Below are positions 1 through 7,215 of a DNA stretch of 7,215 bases, one piece after another. The position numbers and the translations under genes are program-made. This DNA is from Syntrophomonadaceae bacterium (GTDB taxonomy: Bacteria; Bacillota; Syntrophomonadia; Syntrophomonadales; Syntrophomonadaceae): positions 1 to 7,215 of the forward strand of contig JAUNBV010000099.1 of NCBI GenBank assembly GCA_030526885.1, in the 5' to 3' direction. A model generated the notes under the pieces. The model worked only from the letters and a program-made list of their open reading frames with translations, was not told the DNA's origin and did not search any database. The number at the start of each line of letters is the position of its first letter. The first letter of the stretch is position 1.

Positions 1-156
1 GCTTCCTCGGTGGAGATAATGGAGCTGTTTCAGGCCTTGAACGCGGAGGGCACCACTATTGTGCTGGTGACCCACGAGGACGATATCGCCGCCTTTACCA
101 AACGCACCGTGCGCTTGCGCGACGGGCGCATTGTCAGCGATGAGAGGAGGGCGTAG
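1..156 (+). CDS. ABC transporter ATP-binding protein, MacB/LolD type (C-terminal fragment)
   Basis: Frame 1 is open from the first base to the TAG at 154-156 and gives the last 51 residues of an ATPase; the start, Walker A, signature and Walker B motifs lie outside the window. What is visible fits the end of a MacB/LolD-family nucleotide-binding domain. The segment VEIMELFQALNAEGTTIVLV is the helix and strand after Walker B. VTHE at residues 23-26 of the fragment is the H-loop with its switch histidine. RTVRLRDGRIVSDE is the usual C-terminal end. In this family the ATPase is cytoplasmic and drives a periplasm-facing permease by a mechanical cycle. Its partner is surely the next gene, only 2 nt downstream, whose AGGAGG ribosome site (145-150) lies inside this gene's final codons. 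The substrate cannot be told from this fragment. Confidence 0.93.
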   Translation, partial: ASSVEIMELFQALNAEGTTIVLVTHEDDIAAFTKRTVRLRDGRIVSDERRA

Positions 157-158
157 TT

Positions 159-1361
<1,203 letters not shown>

Positions 1362-1404
1362 TATCGGCCCGATTAAAAATTAAACTTCTTTACAAAAATT
1401 TTAC

Positions 1405-1433
1405 TTGCCATCCTCCACAAAAGCATATATACT
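1405..1433 (+). promoter_or_regulatory. Predicted sigma-70/sigma-A promoter of the RND efflux operon
   Basis: TTGCCA at 1405-1410 (5 of 6 to TTGACA) and TATACT at 1428-1433 (5 of 6 to TATAAT) are separated by exactly 17 nt. The region just upstream (about 1373-1404) is a marked A+T-rich tract in an otherwise GC-rich window, possibly an UP-like element. Transcription would start near 1440, leaving a leader of about 79 nt before the adaptor ATG. It is the only strong promoter match I found in the sole intergenic gap, so it probably drives the adaptor, pump, regulator and TolC-like genes together. Inferred from sequence only. Confidence 0.72.
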
Positions 1434-1447
1434 GAACTGACGAAAAA

Positions 1448-1463
1448 CTGACCGGCGGGTCGG
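1448..1463 (+). promoter_or_regulatory. Candidate TetR-type operator
   Basis: GACC (1450-1453), GGCG, GGTC (1458-1461) forms an imperfect inverted repeat, with an additional C:G match at 1448/1463. It lies about 10-22 nt downstream of the predicted transcription start, where a bound repressor would block initiation or early elongation. The sequence AACTGAC also occurs twice as a direct repeat at 1435-1441 and 1446-1452; the second copy overlaps the left arm, so two overlapping binding units are possible. GACC/GGTC-type palindromes are common for TetR-family regulators. The most likely ligand is the TetR protein encoded at 5805-6395, the only regulator seen here. The pairing of regulator and site is inference. 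Confidence 0.5.
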
Positions 1464-1518
1464 AAAAGTATGGGGAGTTTGTTAGGATTAGAAATTTAAG
1501 TAAAGTGGAGGCTAAAAA

Positions 1519-2646
1519 ATGAAGAAGAATTGGGTACTTATGGCATTGGTGATTTCGTTGCTCATGTTGGCGCTGGCCGGCTGCGGCAATGAGAGTAACG
1601 CACAGGTTGCCGAAAAATCCATTAGTGTGGCCACGACGGCGGCGGCGATACAGGATATCACTTCCAGTAAAGCCTATTCCGGCGTAGCGCGCGGTGAGAG
1701 CGAAGTGCAGATTTATCCCAAGCTGTCGGCTCGCGTGCAGTCCATAGCGGTGACGCCGGGCGATGTGGTTGAGGCCGGGCAGACGCTGATGGTGCTGGAT
1801 AACAGCGATTATCTCCCGGCGGCGGCGCAGGCCCGGGCAGCGCTGGATGCGGCCAGCGCCGGCAGCAAGGCGAACGCGCTGAGTCTGGAGACCGCGCAAA
1901 AGAATTACCAACGTATGGTGGAACTGCATGCCGCGGGCGCCATTTCCGATGTGGAGTTGGAGAACTCCAAAATGCAGCTGGACGCTTTGCAGACCGGCGC
2001 TTCTGAGGCGGGGGTAGCCCAGGCGCAGGCCATCTTGCAATCAGCCAATGATACGCTGGCCAACTGCAATATCACTACCCCCATTGCCGGAGTGGTAGGC
2101 AGCGTCAGCTATTCGGTGGGCGACATGGCTTCTCCTGCCATGGCGGCGGCGGTGGTCACCTCCACCGGCAATATGGAAATAGCCATCAGCGTAGCGGAAA
2201 GCGATATCCGTTACGTATATCCGGGCGCGGCGGTGACGGTAAAGCTCCGCTCTCTGGACAACCTTGAATTAGCCGGAACAGTAAAGAGCGTGGCGCAAAG
2301 CTCCGGCAGCACCAGCTTGAGCTTTGATGTGAAGATTATATTTGAAAACCCGGATAGTTTGGTCAAATCGGGCATGTTTGCCGAGGTAGACATGGCCACC
2401 GAAAGCCGCAGCGGGGTTTTGGCGGTGCCGGTGAATGCGGTGGTACAGCAGACCGGGTCCAGCGTGGTGTATGTAGTGGACGAGGAGAACCGGGCGCGGG
2501 CGGTGGAAGTCACCACCGGCTTAAAAGATCAGGAATACATTGAGATACTCTCCGGTCTAAAGACCGGTCAGCAGGTTATAACCCAAGGAAATACCTTGGT
2601 TTCGAACGGGACCCTGGTCAAGGTCACCGGGGCGGAGGGCAACTAA
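1519..2646 (+). CDS. RND efflux periplasmic adaptor subunit (membrane fusion protein, HlyD/AcrA family), lipoprotein
   Basis: 375-residue adaptor that bridges the RND pump and the TolC-like channel. It opens with a lipoprotein signal peptide (KK, hydrophobic stretch, then LALAGC), so Cys22 should be lipidated and the mature protein anchored to the outer face of the inner membrane. Domains in order: first lipoyl half about 62-94 (VTPGDVVEAGQTLMVLD); alpha-helical hairpin about 100-182 with tip RMVELHAAGAIS; second lipoyl half about 183-218 (NCNITTPIAGVVGSV, then SVGDMASP); beta-barrel about 220-300; and a membrane-proximal domain from about 300 that includes LAVPVNAVV and ILSGLKTGQQVITQG. Length is typical of AcrA-like proteins. 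ATG 1519 is chosen because GGAGG at 1507-1511 is 7 nt upstream and the signal peptide begins there. The pump gene starts on the very next base after the stop, so the two are co-expressed. Expression probably depends on the promoter/operator at 1405-1463. Confidence 0.95.
   Translation: MKKNWVLMALVISLLMLALAGCGNESNAQVAEKSISVATTAAAIQDITSSKAYSGVARGESEVQIYPKLSARVQSIAVTPGDVVEAGQTLMVLDNSDYLPAAAQARAALDAASAGSKANALSLETAQKNYQRMVELHAAGAISDVELENSKMQLDALQTGASEAGVAQAQAILQSANDTLANCNITTPIAGVVGSVSYSVGDMASPAMAAAVVTSTGNMEIAISVAESDIRYVYPGAAVTVKLRSLDNLELAGTVKSVAQSSGSTSLSFDVKIIFENPDSLVKSGMFAEVDMATESRSGVLAVPVNAVVQQTGSSVVYVVDEENRARAVEVTTGLKDQEYIEILSGLKTGQQVITQGNTLVSNGTLVKVTGAEGN
2583..2599 (+). repeat. Intragenic inverted repeat near the adaptor/pump junction
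   Basis: CCAAGG (2583-2588) and CCTTGG (2594-2599) form a perfect 6-bp stem with a 5-nt loop inside the last codons of the adaptor gene, 47 nt before the pump start. Another perfect inverted repeat, CCGGTCT/AGACCGG at 2552-2558 and 2561-2567, lies just upstream. No T-run follows either one, so they are not terminators. They may be chance products of codon choice. Confidence 0.35.
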
Positions 2647-5600
2647 ATGCTTAAAAAACTAGCTCAAACTGCGGTTAAGCGTCCGGTTACCATGGCCATC
2701 GTCCTGACGGTAGTGATAATATTCGGTATCTTTAGCCTGATACGCACCAAGGTGGATTTAATGCCGGAAATGGAATATCCCATGATCCTGGCTATGACCA
2801 CCTATGCGGGGGCAGGCCCGGAGGAAGTGGAGACCCAGGTCACGGAGCCGATGGAAGGCGCGGTGGCTTCATTGTCCGGCATTAAGAATATGTACTCGTA
2901 TTCCAGCTCCAACCAGTCGATTTTGCTGCTCGAGTTTGAATTCGGCACCAATTTAGATAACGCCAGCCTGGATGTACGCGAAAATATCAGCCTGTACGAG
3001 AGCTTTATGCCGGAGGGGGTCGGAACTACCTCCTATATGCGGATGAACCTTAATATGATGCCGGTTATTCAGGTGGGTATTACCTCCGAGGAGAGCGGCC
3101 TGACCCTGGCGCAGCTGCAGGAATTGGCGGAAGAGACTATCGTGCCGCGCTTGCAGCGCATCGAGCAGGTAGCCTCGGTCACGGCCACCGGAGGCCTGGA
3201 ACGGGAAATAACCGTGGCGGTGGATCAGGTGCGGCTGGAGAATTATGGCCTGACCCTGGCGCAGGTGTCACAATACTTAAGCGCGGATAATTTCAGCCTG
3301 TCCGGCGGGGAGATAGTCGATGGCGGGCGTACCTATTACGTGCGCAATCTACAGGACTTTGAAAGCGTGGACGATATCAAGGAAGTGGGGATGATTACTT
3401 CCACCGGAAACGTGGTTTATCTGGGCGATGTAGCCACTATCGTGGATGGATACAAGGAACAAGAGCAATATACCCGCATCAACGGCAGCCCCGCTATCGG
3501 TATTGCAGTGATGAAGAACAGCGACGCCAACACCTCGGAGACTTGTATTGCGGTCAAGCACGCCATGGATGAGATACAGGCGGAACTGGGCATAGATCTG
3601 CAGGTGCACAGCATCATGGATCAGTCGGAGTTTATCGAGGAATCGCTTAATACCACCGTAGAGCATCTGCTGGTCGGGACCCTGCTGGTAGTGCTGATCA
3701 TGTTCGTGTTTCTGCGCAATGTCCGCAGCACCCTGATCGTGGCCATCTCTATCCCCATCTCGGTCATAGCTACTTTTATACTGCTGTATTTCGGCGGTTC
3801 CACCATAAATATCATTACCCTGGGCGGTCTCACGCTGGGGATAGGGCGAATAATCGACGACTCCATCGTGGTATTCGAAAATATTTATCGCCACCGCAGT
3901 GAAGGGGAGGGTATGATCGACGCGGCCATCAACGGCACCGGCGAAGTGGGCGGCGCGGTATTGGCCTCCACCTTGACCCTGGTGGCGGTGTTCGCGCCGA
4001 TAATGCTGTCCGGCGGACTGGCGGGCATGATATTCGCGCCGTTTGCTTCCACTATCGTTTTTGCCATCCTGTGCTCGCTGCTGGTGTCGCTGACCATCGT
4101 GCCGCTGCTGTCTTCGCGGGTACTGACCGATAAGGCCATGATGAAGCTGCAAGGCAGAAATGCGGTCAGCAGAAAATTCTTTGCCTTTGGCAACTGGCTG
4201 GATGGCTTGGGCGAAAAGTACCATCGGCTGCTGAGTTGGGCCTTGAGCCACCGCCGCAAGGTTATTGCCGGGGTGGGGGTAGCCCTGATCGTAACCTGTT
4301 GTTTTATACCCATAGTAGGCGCTGAATTCATCCCCGTGGTGGACGAGGGGCAGATATCCATCACCATGGAGACCGATAAAGGCAATCCGCTGGACACCAC
4401 CAATGAGGTGGCAAACGAGGTCGAAGCCCTGTTGGCACAGGTGCCGGAAGCCGAGCTGATCTATGTCAGCGTGGGAGCCGGCAGTGTGATGATGACCAGC
4501 GCGGCGTCGAACTCCGCGACCATCTATATGATGCTGTGCGACGCGGCCGAGCGTGACCGTTCGACCGAGATGGTAGCCGAGGATTTGCGTACCGCGTTGA
4601 GCGACATCCCCGGCGCCAAGTTTACCGTGGAAGTCAGCTCCAGCATGAGCATGGGGTCCAGCTCCGCTATCAGTGTCGCCATCAGCGGCGACGAGTTGGA
4701 CGTGCTGCGGGATTTATCCGATCAGGCCTTGGCTTTGATCGGTCAGGTAGAAGGCGCCCGTGAACTAAGCTCCTCCATGGTTGATGGCAACATGGAAGTG
4801 CAGATTACGGTAGACCGCCGTTTAGCGGCCCAATACGGCCTTACCCCCTATCAGGTGGCTAATGCGGTCAGCAACGCCAATTCCGGGGTGGTAGCGGCTC
4901 GCTACAGCGTGGGCGGCGATGAGATCGATGTGCGGGTGCGCTATGCGGATCAGGCCAACGAAACGCTGGAGGATTTGAAGAACCTTACCGTAAGGAGCAA
5001 TATGGGCCTGCCGGTCATTTTATCACAAGTGGCTGATTTCCAGATTGCGCAAGGCCCCACTACCATCGACCGCGTCAATCAGGTGCGTCAGGTAACCATC
5101 AGTGGTTCGATTTTGGGGCGTGACTTGAATTCAGTGACCAATGATATTCAAGCCCAGATGGAAAAACTGGATTTGCCGCCGGGCTATACGGTAGAATACG
5201 GCGGACAGACCGAGCAGATGATGGATAGCTTCGTCGATCTGGCCTATGCCATGCTGGCTGCGTTGATCCTGGTGTATGCGGTCATGGCTATCCAATACGA
5301 ATCCTTCCTGAACCCTTTTATCATCATGTTTTCCATTCCGCTGTCGGTCATCGGTGCGGTGTTCGGTTTGCTGCTCACCGGCCGTGCTTTCGGCATCACG
5401 GCGTTTATCGGCATGATAATGCTGCTGGGGGTGGTGGTGGCTAACGCCATCGTATATATAGACTATCTAGAGCAGCTCCGGAGACGAGGGATGCCACGCA
5501 ACGAAGCCATCTTGGAGGCGGGGCGTCTGCGCCTGCGGCCGATATTGATGACCGCCTTTGCCACCATGCTGGCCATGGTGCCGCTGGCAATCGGGAAAGG

Positions 5601-5790
5601 CGACAGCGCCGAGTTGATGGCCCCGCTGGCTACCGTGGTCATCTGTGGACTACTGGTTTCCACGATGCTGACTTTGGTATTCATCCCCGTACTGTACAGC
5701 ATATTTGACGATTGGAACCAGCGTGGCAAGGAGCGCCGCCGGGCCAAACGTGAAGCCAAAGCCCAGGCAGAGGCCGTGGCTGAAGCGTAA
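2647..5790 (+). CDS. RND family efflux pump, inner-membrane permease (HAE1/AcrB type, SwrC-like)
   Basis: 1047 residues, full length for the family (AcrB is 1049). It is the proton-driven transporter of the tripartite system. Membrane segments are visible in the classic two-fold layout. The first half has TM1 about 14-32, a large periplasmic loop to about 335, then TM2-TM6 about 340-490. The second half has TM7 about 539-557, a second periplasmic loop, then TM8-TM12 about 865-1016. The proton-relay pair is Asp404-Asp405 in GRIIDDSIVVFENIYR. RLRPILMT supplies Arg962 and Thr969, matching AcrB Arg971 and Thr978. The AcrB Lys940 position in TM10 is Ala932 (GVVVANAIVYIDY). The periplasmic motif DLMPEMEYP and the pore/docking regions are intact. 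ATG 2647 directly abuts the adaptor stop, with GGAGG at 2634-2638 8 nt upstream. The last 20 or so residues form a charged Lys/Arg/Ala/Glu tail. Substrate is not determinable; drugs, dyes, detergents and surfactin-like lipopeptides are typical for the family. Confidence 0.97.
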   Translation: MLKKLAQTAVKRPVTMAIVLTVVIIFGIFSLIRTKVDLMPEMEYPMILAMTTYAGAGPEEVETQVTEPMEGAVASLSGIKNMYSYSSSNQSILLLEFEFGTNLDNASLDVRENISLYESFMPEGVGTTSYMRMNLNMMPVIQVGITSEESGLTLAQLQELAEETIVPRLQRIEQVASVTATGGLEREITVAVDQVRLENYGLTLAQVSQYLSADNFSLSGGEIVDGGRTYYVRNLQDFESVDDIKEVGMITSTGNVVYLGDVATIVDGYKEQEQYTRINGSPAIGIAVMKNSDANTSETCIAVKHAMDEIQAELGIDLQVHSIMDQSEFIEESLNTTVEHLLVGTLLVVLIMFVFLRNVRSTLIVAISIPISVIATFILLYFGGSTINIITLGGLTLGIGRIIDDSIVVFENIYRHRSEGEGMIDAAINGTGEVGGAVLASTLTLVAVFAPIMLSGGLAGMIFAPFASTIVFAILCSLLVSLTIVPLLSSRVLTDKAMMKLQGRNAVSRKFFAFGNWLDGLGEKYHRLLSWALSHRRKVIAGVGVALIVTCCFIPIVGAEFIPVVDEGQISITMETDKGNPLDTTNEVANEVEALLAQVPEAELIYVSVGAGSVMMTSAASNSATIYMMLCDAAERDRSTEMVAEDLRTALSDIPGAKFTVEVSSSMSMGSSSAISVAISGDELDVLRDLSDQALALIGQVEGARELSSSMVDGNMEVQITVDRRLAAQYGLTPYQVANAVSNANSGVVAARYSVGGDEIDVRVRYADQANETLEDLKNLTVRSNMGLPVILSQVADFQIAQGPTTIDRVNQVRQVTISGSILGRDLNSVTNDIQAQMEKLDLPPGYTVEYGGQTEQMMDSFVDLAYAMLAALILVYAVMAIQYESFLNPFIIMFSIPLSVIGAVFGLLLTGRAFGITAFIGMIMLLGVVVANAIVYIDYLEQLRRRGMPRNEAILEAGRLRLRPILMTAFATMLAMVPLAIGKGDSAELMAPLATVVICGLLVSTMLTLVFIPVLYSIFDDWNQRGKERRRAKREAKAQAEAVAEA

Positions 5791-5804
5791 CGGGAGGGCA
5801 GTTT

Positions 5805-6395
5805 ATGAGCCGGGAAGCCAATAAAGAAGCCAAACGCGAGCGCATACTGGAAGCCGGGATGCAAGTTTTCATCGAAAACGGCTTTCGGGATGGGAAAATG
5901 GAGGATATAGCCGCGCTGGCCGGCATCGCCAAAGGCACCCTATATGAGTATTACGACAGCAAATTACATCTGTTGCGGGAGATTGTGCGTTTGAGCGTGG
6001 ACAATTATTTTTCCCGGTTTGACCGTGGCGGCTGGGAGGAGCTGAACTTTCGGGAGCAGATGTATCGAATTATAGACATGCACTGCGCGTTTGTAGAGGA
6101 TAATGCCTATCTGGCGCGCCTCCTGGCGCGCGATGTGCCGCTCCACGACATGGAAATGAAAGACTGGGTTTTTAAACTCAATGAACTGCGTACCGGCCAG
6201 TTGGCCGCACGCATCGGCGAGGCGGTAAGGTGCGGCGAACTCCGCCGGGTTGATAACGTATTGGCCGCGCAGGTAATACTGGCGGCGCTGGGGGCGGTGT
6301 GGATGTCCTATGTGCACGGCGATGCGGAAAAGAGCCCCACGGCCGAAGATATGAAAGCGGCGCTGGAATTGGTATTGATCGGGATTGAAAAATGA
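5805..6395 (+). CDS. TetR/AcrR family transcriptional regulator
   Basis: 196 residues, the usual length for a TetR repressor. The N-terminal DNA-binding domain covers about 10-57: RERILEAGMQVFIENGF (helix 1), then MEDIAALAGIAKGTLYEYYDSK, where residues 33-40 and 44-50 are the helix-turn-helix pair and GTLYEYYDSK is the family signature. The rest is an all-helical ligand-binding and dimerisation region that is too variable to predict an inducer. ATG 5805 is supported by GGGAGG at 5792-5797, 14 nt after the pump stop, so the gene is the third in the operon. It most likely represses the promoter at 1405-1433 through the palindrome at 1448-1463, controlling its own synthesis as well as the pump, with a pump substrate as inducer. 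This regulatory link is inferred from position. Its stop overlaps a possible upstream ATG (6392) of the next gene. Confidence 0.95.
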   Translation: MSREANKEAKRERILEAGMQVFIENGFRDGKMEDIAALAGIAKGTLYEYYDSKLHLLREIVRLSVDNYFSRFDRGGWEELNFREQMYRIIDMHCAFVEDNAYLARLLARDVPLHDMEMKDWVFKLNELRTGQLAARIGEAVRCGELRRVDNVLAAQVILAALGAVWMSYVHGDAEKSPTAEDMKAALELVLIGIEK

Positions 6396-6421
6396 GAAGG
6401 CAAAAGAAAGGCGGTAAGGAC

Positions 6422-7215
6422 ATGAAAAAACAACGCAGATGGATCAGCATGCTGGTATTGAGTATCTTCCTGCTGGGGGTAACGGCCATACCGGGCGTGG
6501 CGGAGGAAGAGGCCGCAGCCGGAGCGGAAGCCGCTGCCGAGGCCGCGCAAGCGGTAACTGCGGAACCGGCAGTATTGGAATTGACGCTGGAGCAGGCCAC
6601 GCAGCTGGCGCTGGAAAACAATACCAGCATTCAGCTGGCGGAGGTGCAGCGCAAATTAAAATCCATAGCGCTCACTAAAGCCCGTCAGGAGCAGCGTGCC
6701 TATGAAGACACCGGCAATCTTTCCTACAGCACATATATCGGCTTCATGGCCCGGGAGGTAACTCCTAAGACGGCGGCGCTGGAGGAAGAATGGGCGGAAA
6801 AGGTGAAGGCCAGCGCCATTAACGGCATTATGGTCGGAGTAGAGGGCTCCTATTACAACTTATTAAAGGCCCAGGAAAATGTGGGCATAAGCAGCCGCAG
6901 CCTGGAACGGGCGGAGGAACAGATGCGGCAGGCTAATGCGCGCTTGCAGGCGGGCACTGCCTCCAAAATAGAAGTCATGCAGGCCGAGGCCGCTGTGGCC
7001 GGCGCCGAGGTAGCACTGCTGGCCGCCGAAAACGCGTTGGGGCAGAGCCGGCGCACTCTCAACCAGATGTTGGGACAGGACATTGCCACTGAAACCAAGG
7101 CTATCGATGCCATAGCCTTCGAGCCGCAGGAATATGTGCTGGACGAATTGCTGGCAAAGGCGCTGGTGGAGGACACCACCTATGACGATATGTACCTGGC
7201 CTGGAGCACCGGTAC
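6422..7215 (+). CDS. TolC family protein (outer membrane efflux protein), N-terminal part, cut by window edge
   Basis: An open frame runs from ATG 6422 to the last base (264 codons plus 2 nt) with no stop. It starts with a Sec signal peptide (MKKQRRW, then a hydrophobic run ISMLVLSIFLLGV), with likely cleavage after Ala27 (PGVA/EEE). An Ala/Glu-rich linker follows at about 28-50. The first OEP repeat begins with LELTLEQATQLALENN (52-67), the family's N-terminal motif. A long helix continues at about 68-93, another contains VEGSYYNLLKAQ (140-151), and the next carries RAEEQMRQANARLQAGTASK with EVMQAEAAVAGAE and ends in RRTLNQMLGQD (210-220). These coiled-coil helices build the channel that docks onto the adaptor tip. 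The stretch between helices (about 93-130) is unusually short and lacks the LP-x-L-type beta-strands of TolC. It is the fourth gene of the operon, 26 nt after tetR. The start is not certain: 6392 is in frame and overlaps the tetR stop as ATGA; 6422 fits the signal peptide better and has an AAAGGCGG-like site at 6407-6414. Confidence 0.85.
   Translation, partial: MKKQRRWISMLVLSIFLLGVTAIPGVAEEEAAAGAEAAAEAAQAVTAEPAVLELTLEQATQLALENNTSIQLAEVQRKLKSIALTKARQEQRAYEDTGNLSYSTYIGFMAREVTPKTAALEEEWAEKVKASAINGIMVGVEGSYYNLLKAQENVGISSRSLERAEEQMRQANARLQAGTASKIEVMQAEAAVAGAEVALLAAENALGQSRRTLNQMLGQDIATETKAIDAIAFEPQEYVLDELLAKALVEDTTYDDMYLAWSTG

Noticed and set aside
1363..1373. Possible terminator after the permease (ATCGG-C-CCGAT)
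   Set aside because: With a usable loop only three base pairs (ATC/GAT) remain, and an A-rich sequence rather than a T-run follows. Not a credible intrinsic terminator.
1440..1518. Riboswitch or attenuator in the adaptor leader
   Set aside because: The leader is about 79 nt, with no extended pairing, no terminator-like stem and no recognised riboswitch core beyond the short palindrome.
2552..2567. Second TetR operator inside the adaptor gene (CCGGTCTAAAGACCGG)
   Set aside because: It encodes the conserved SGLKTG stretch of the adaptor, its half-site spacing differs from the palindrome at 1450-1461, and a palindrome of this size is likely by chance in 7 kb.
3349..4251. 300-codon open frame on the minus strand inside the pump gene
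   Set aside because: It lies antisense to an unmistakable RND coding region. Its translation is rich in His, Gln, Arg and Gly with no recognisable domain, as expected of a shadow of a GC-rich gene.
4645..4680. Met/Ser-rich patch in the pump (SSSMSMGSSS) as a metal-binding site
   Set aside because: Gly/Ser/Met-rich loops occur at the same place in SwrC-like pumps as I recall them, just before the conserved ISGDELDVL-type strand. The heavy-metal RND signature residues are not evident.
6439..6678. 79-codon plus-strand frame overlapping the start of the TolC-like gene
   Set aside because: Gly/Arg/Ser-rich translation without a ribosome site. The other frame from 6422 stays open to the window end and matches the TolC family.

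Overview
The window carries export machinery on one strand, all read left to right. It holds the 3' end and second gene of a MacB-type ABC exporter, followed by a four-gene RND (resistance-nodulation-division) efflux operon that runs off the right edge. No RNA genes, mobile elements, CRISPR arrays or integration sites are visible. The only stretch without a gene is 1362-1518, 157 bases long, and it holds the operon's promoter and a candidate operator.

Layout: 1-156 is the C-terminal end of an ABC ATPase. 159-1361 is its FtsX/MacB-type permease, 2 nt downstream. 1362-1518 is the intergenic control region, with TTGCCA-17 nt-TATACT and an imperfect GACC/GGTC palindrome just downstream of the predicted transcription start. 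1519-2646 is a lipoprotein membrane-fusion (adaptor) subunit. 2647-5790 is a full-length RND inner-membrane pump that starts on the base after the adaptor stop. 5805-6395 is a TetR/AcrR-type repressor. 6422-7215 is the N-terminal part of a TolC-family (outer membrane efflux protein) gene, cut by the window edge.

How the genes work together: adaptor, RND pump and TolC-like protein are the three parts of a tripartite drug or toxic-compound exporter. The TetR protein embedded in the same operon most likely represses the promoter at 1405-1433 and releases it when a pump substrate binds, giving autoregulated, inducible efflux. The upstream MacB-like pair is a second exporter that probably belongs to a separate upstream transcription unit.

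Organism: the DNA is moderately GC-rich. Most genes have strong purine-rich Shine-Dalgarno sequences (AGGAGG, GGAGG), and the pump carries the GRIIDDSIVVFENIYR form of the TM4 motif that I associate with SwrC/YerP-like pumps of Firmicutes. The TolC-like protein appears to lack the usual outer-membrane beta-strand segment in its first half. Together this suggests a clostridial-type or diderm Firmicute (for example Peptococcaceae, Syntrophomonadaceae or Negativicutes relatives). This is inference with low confidence. The gene content is ordinary for an efflux locus. The most interesting points are the shortened TolC-like protein and the promoter/operator arrangement; I do not see a clearly new system.
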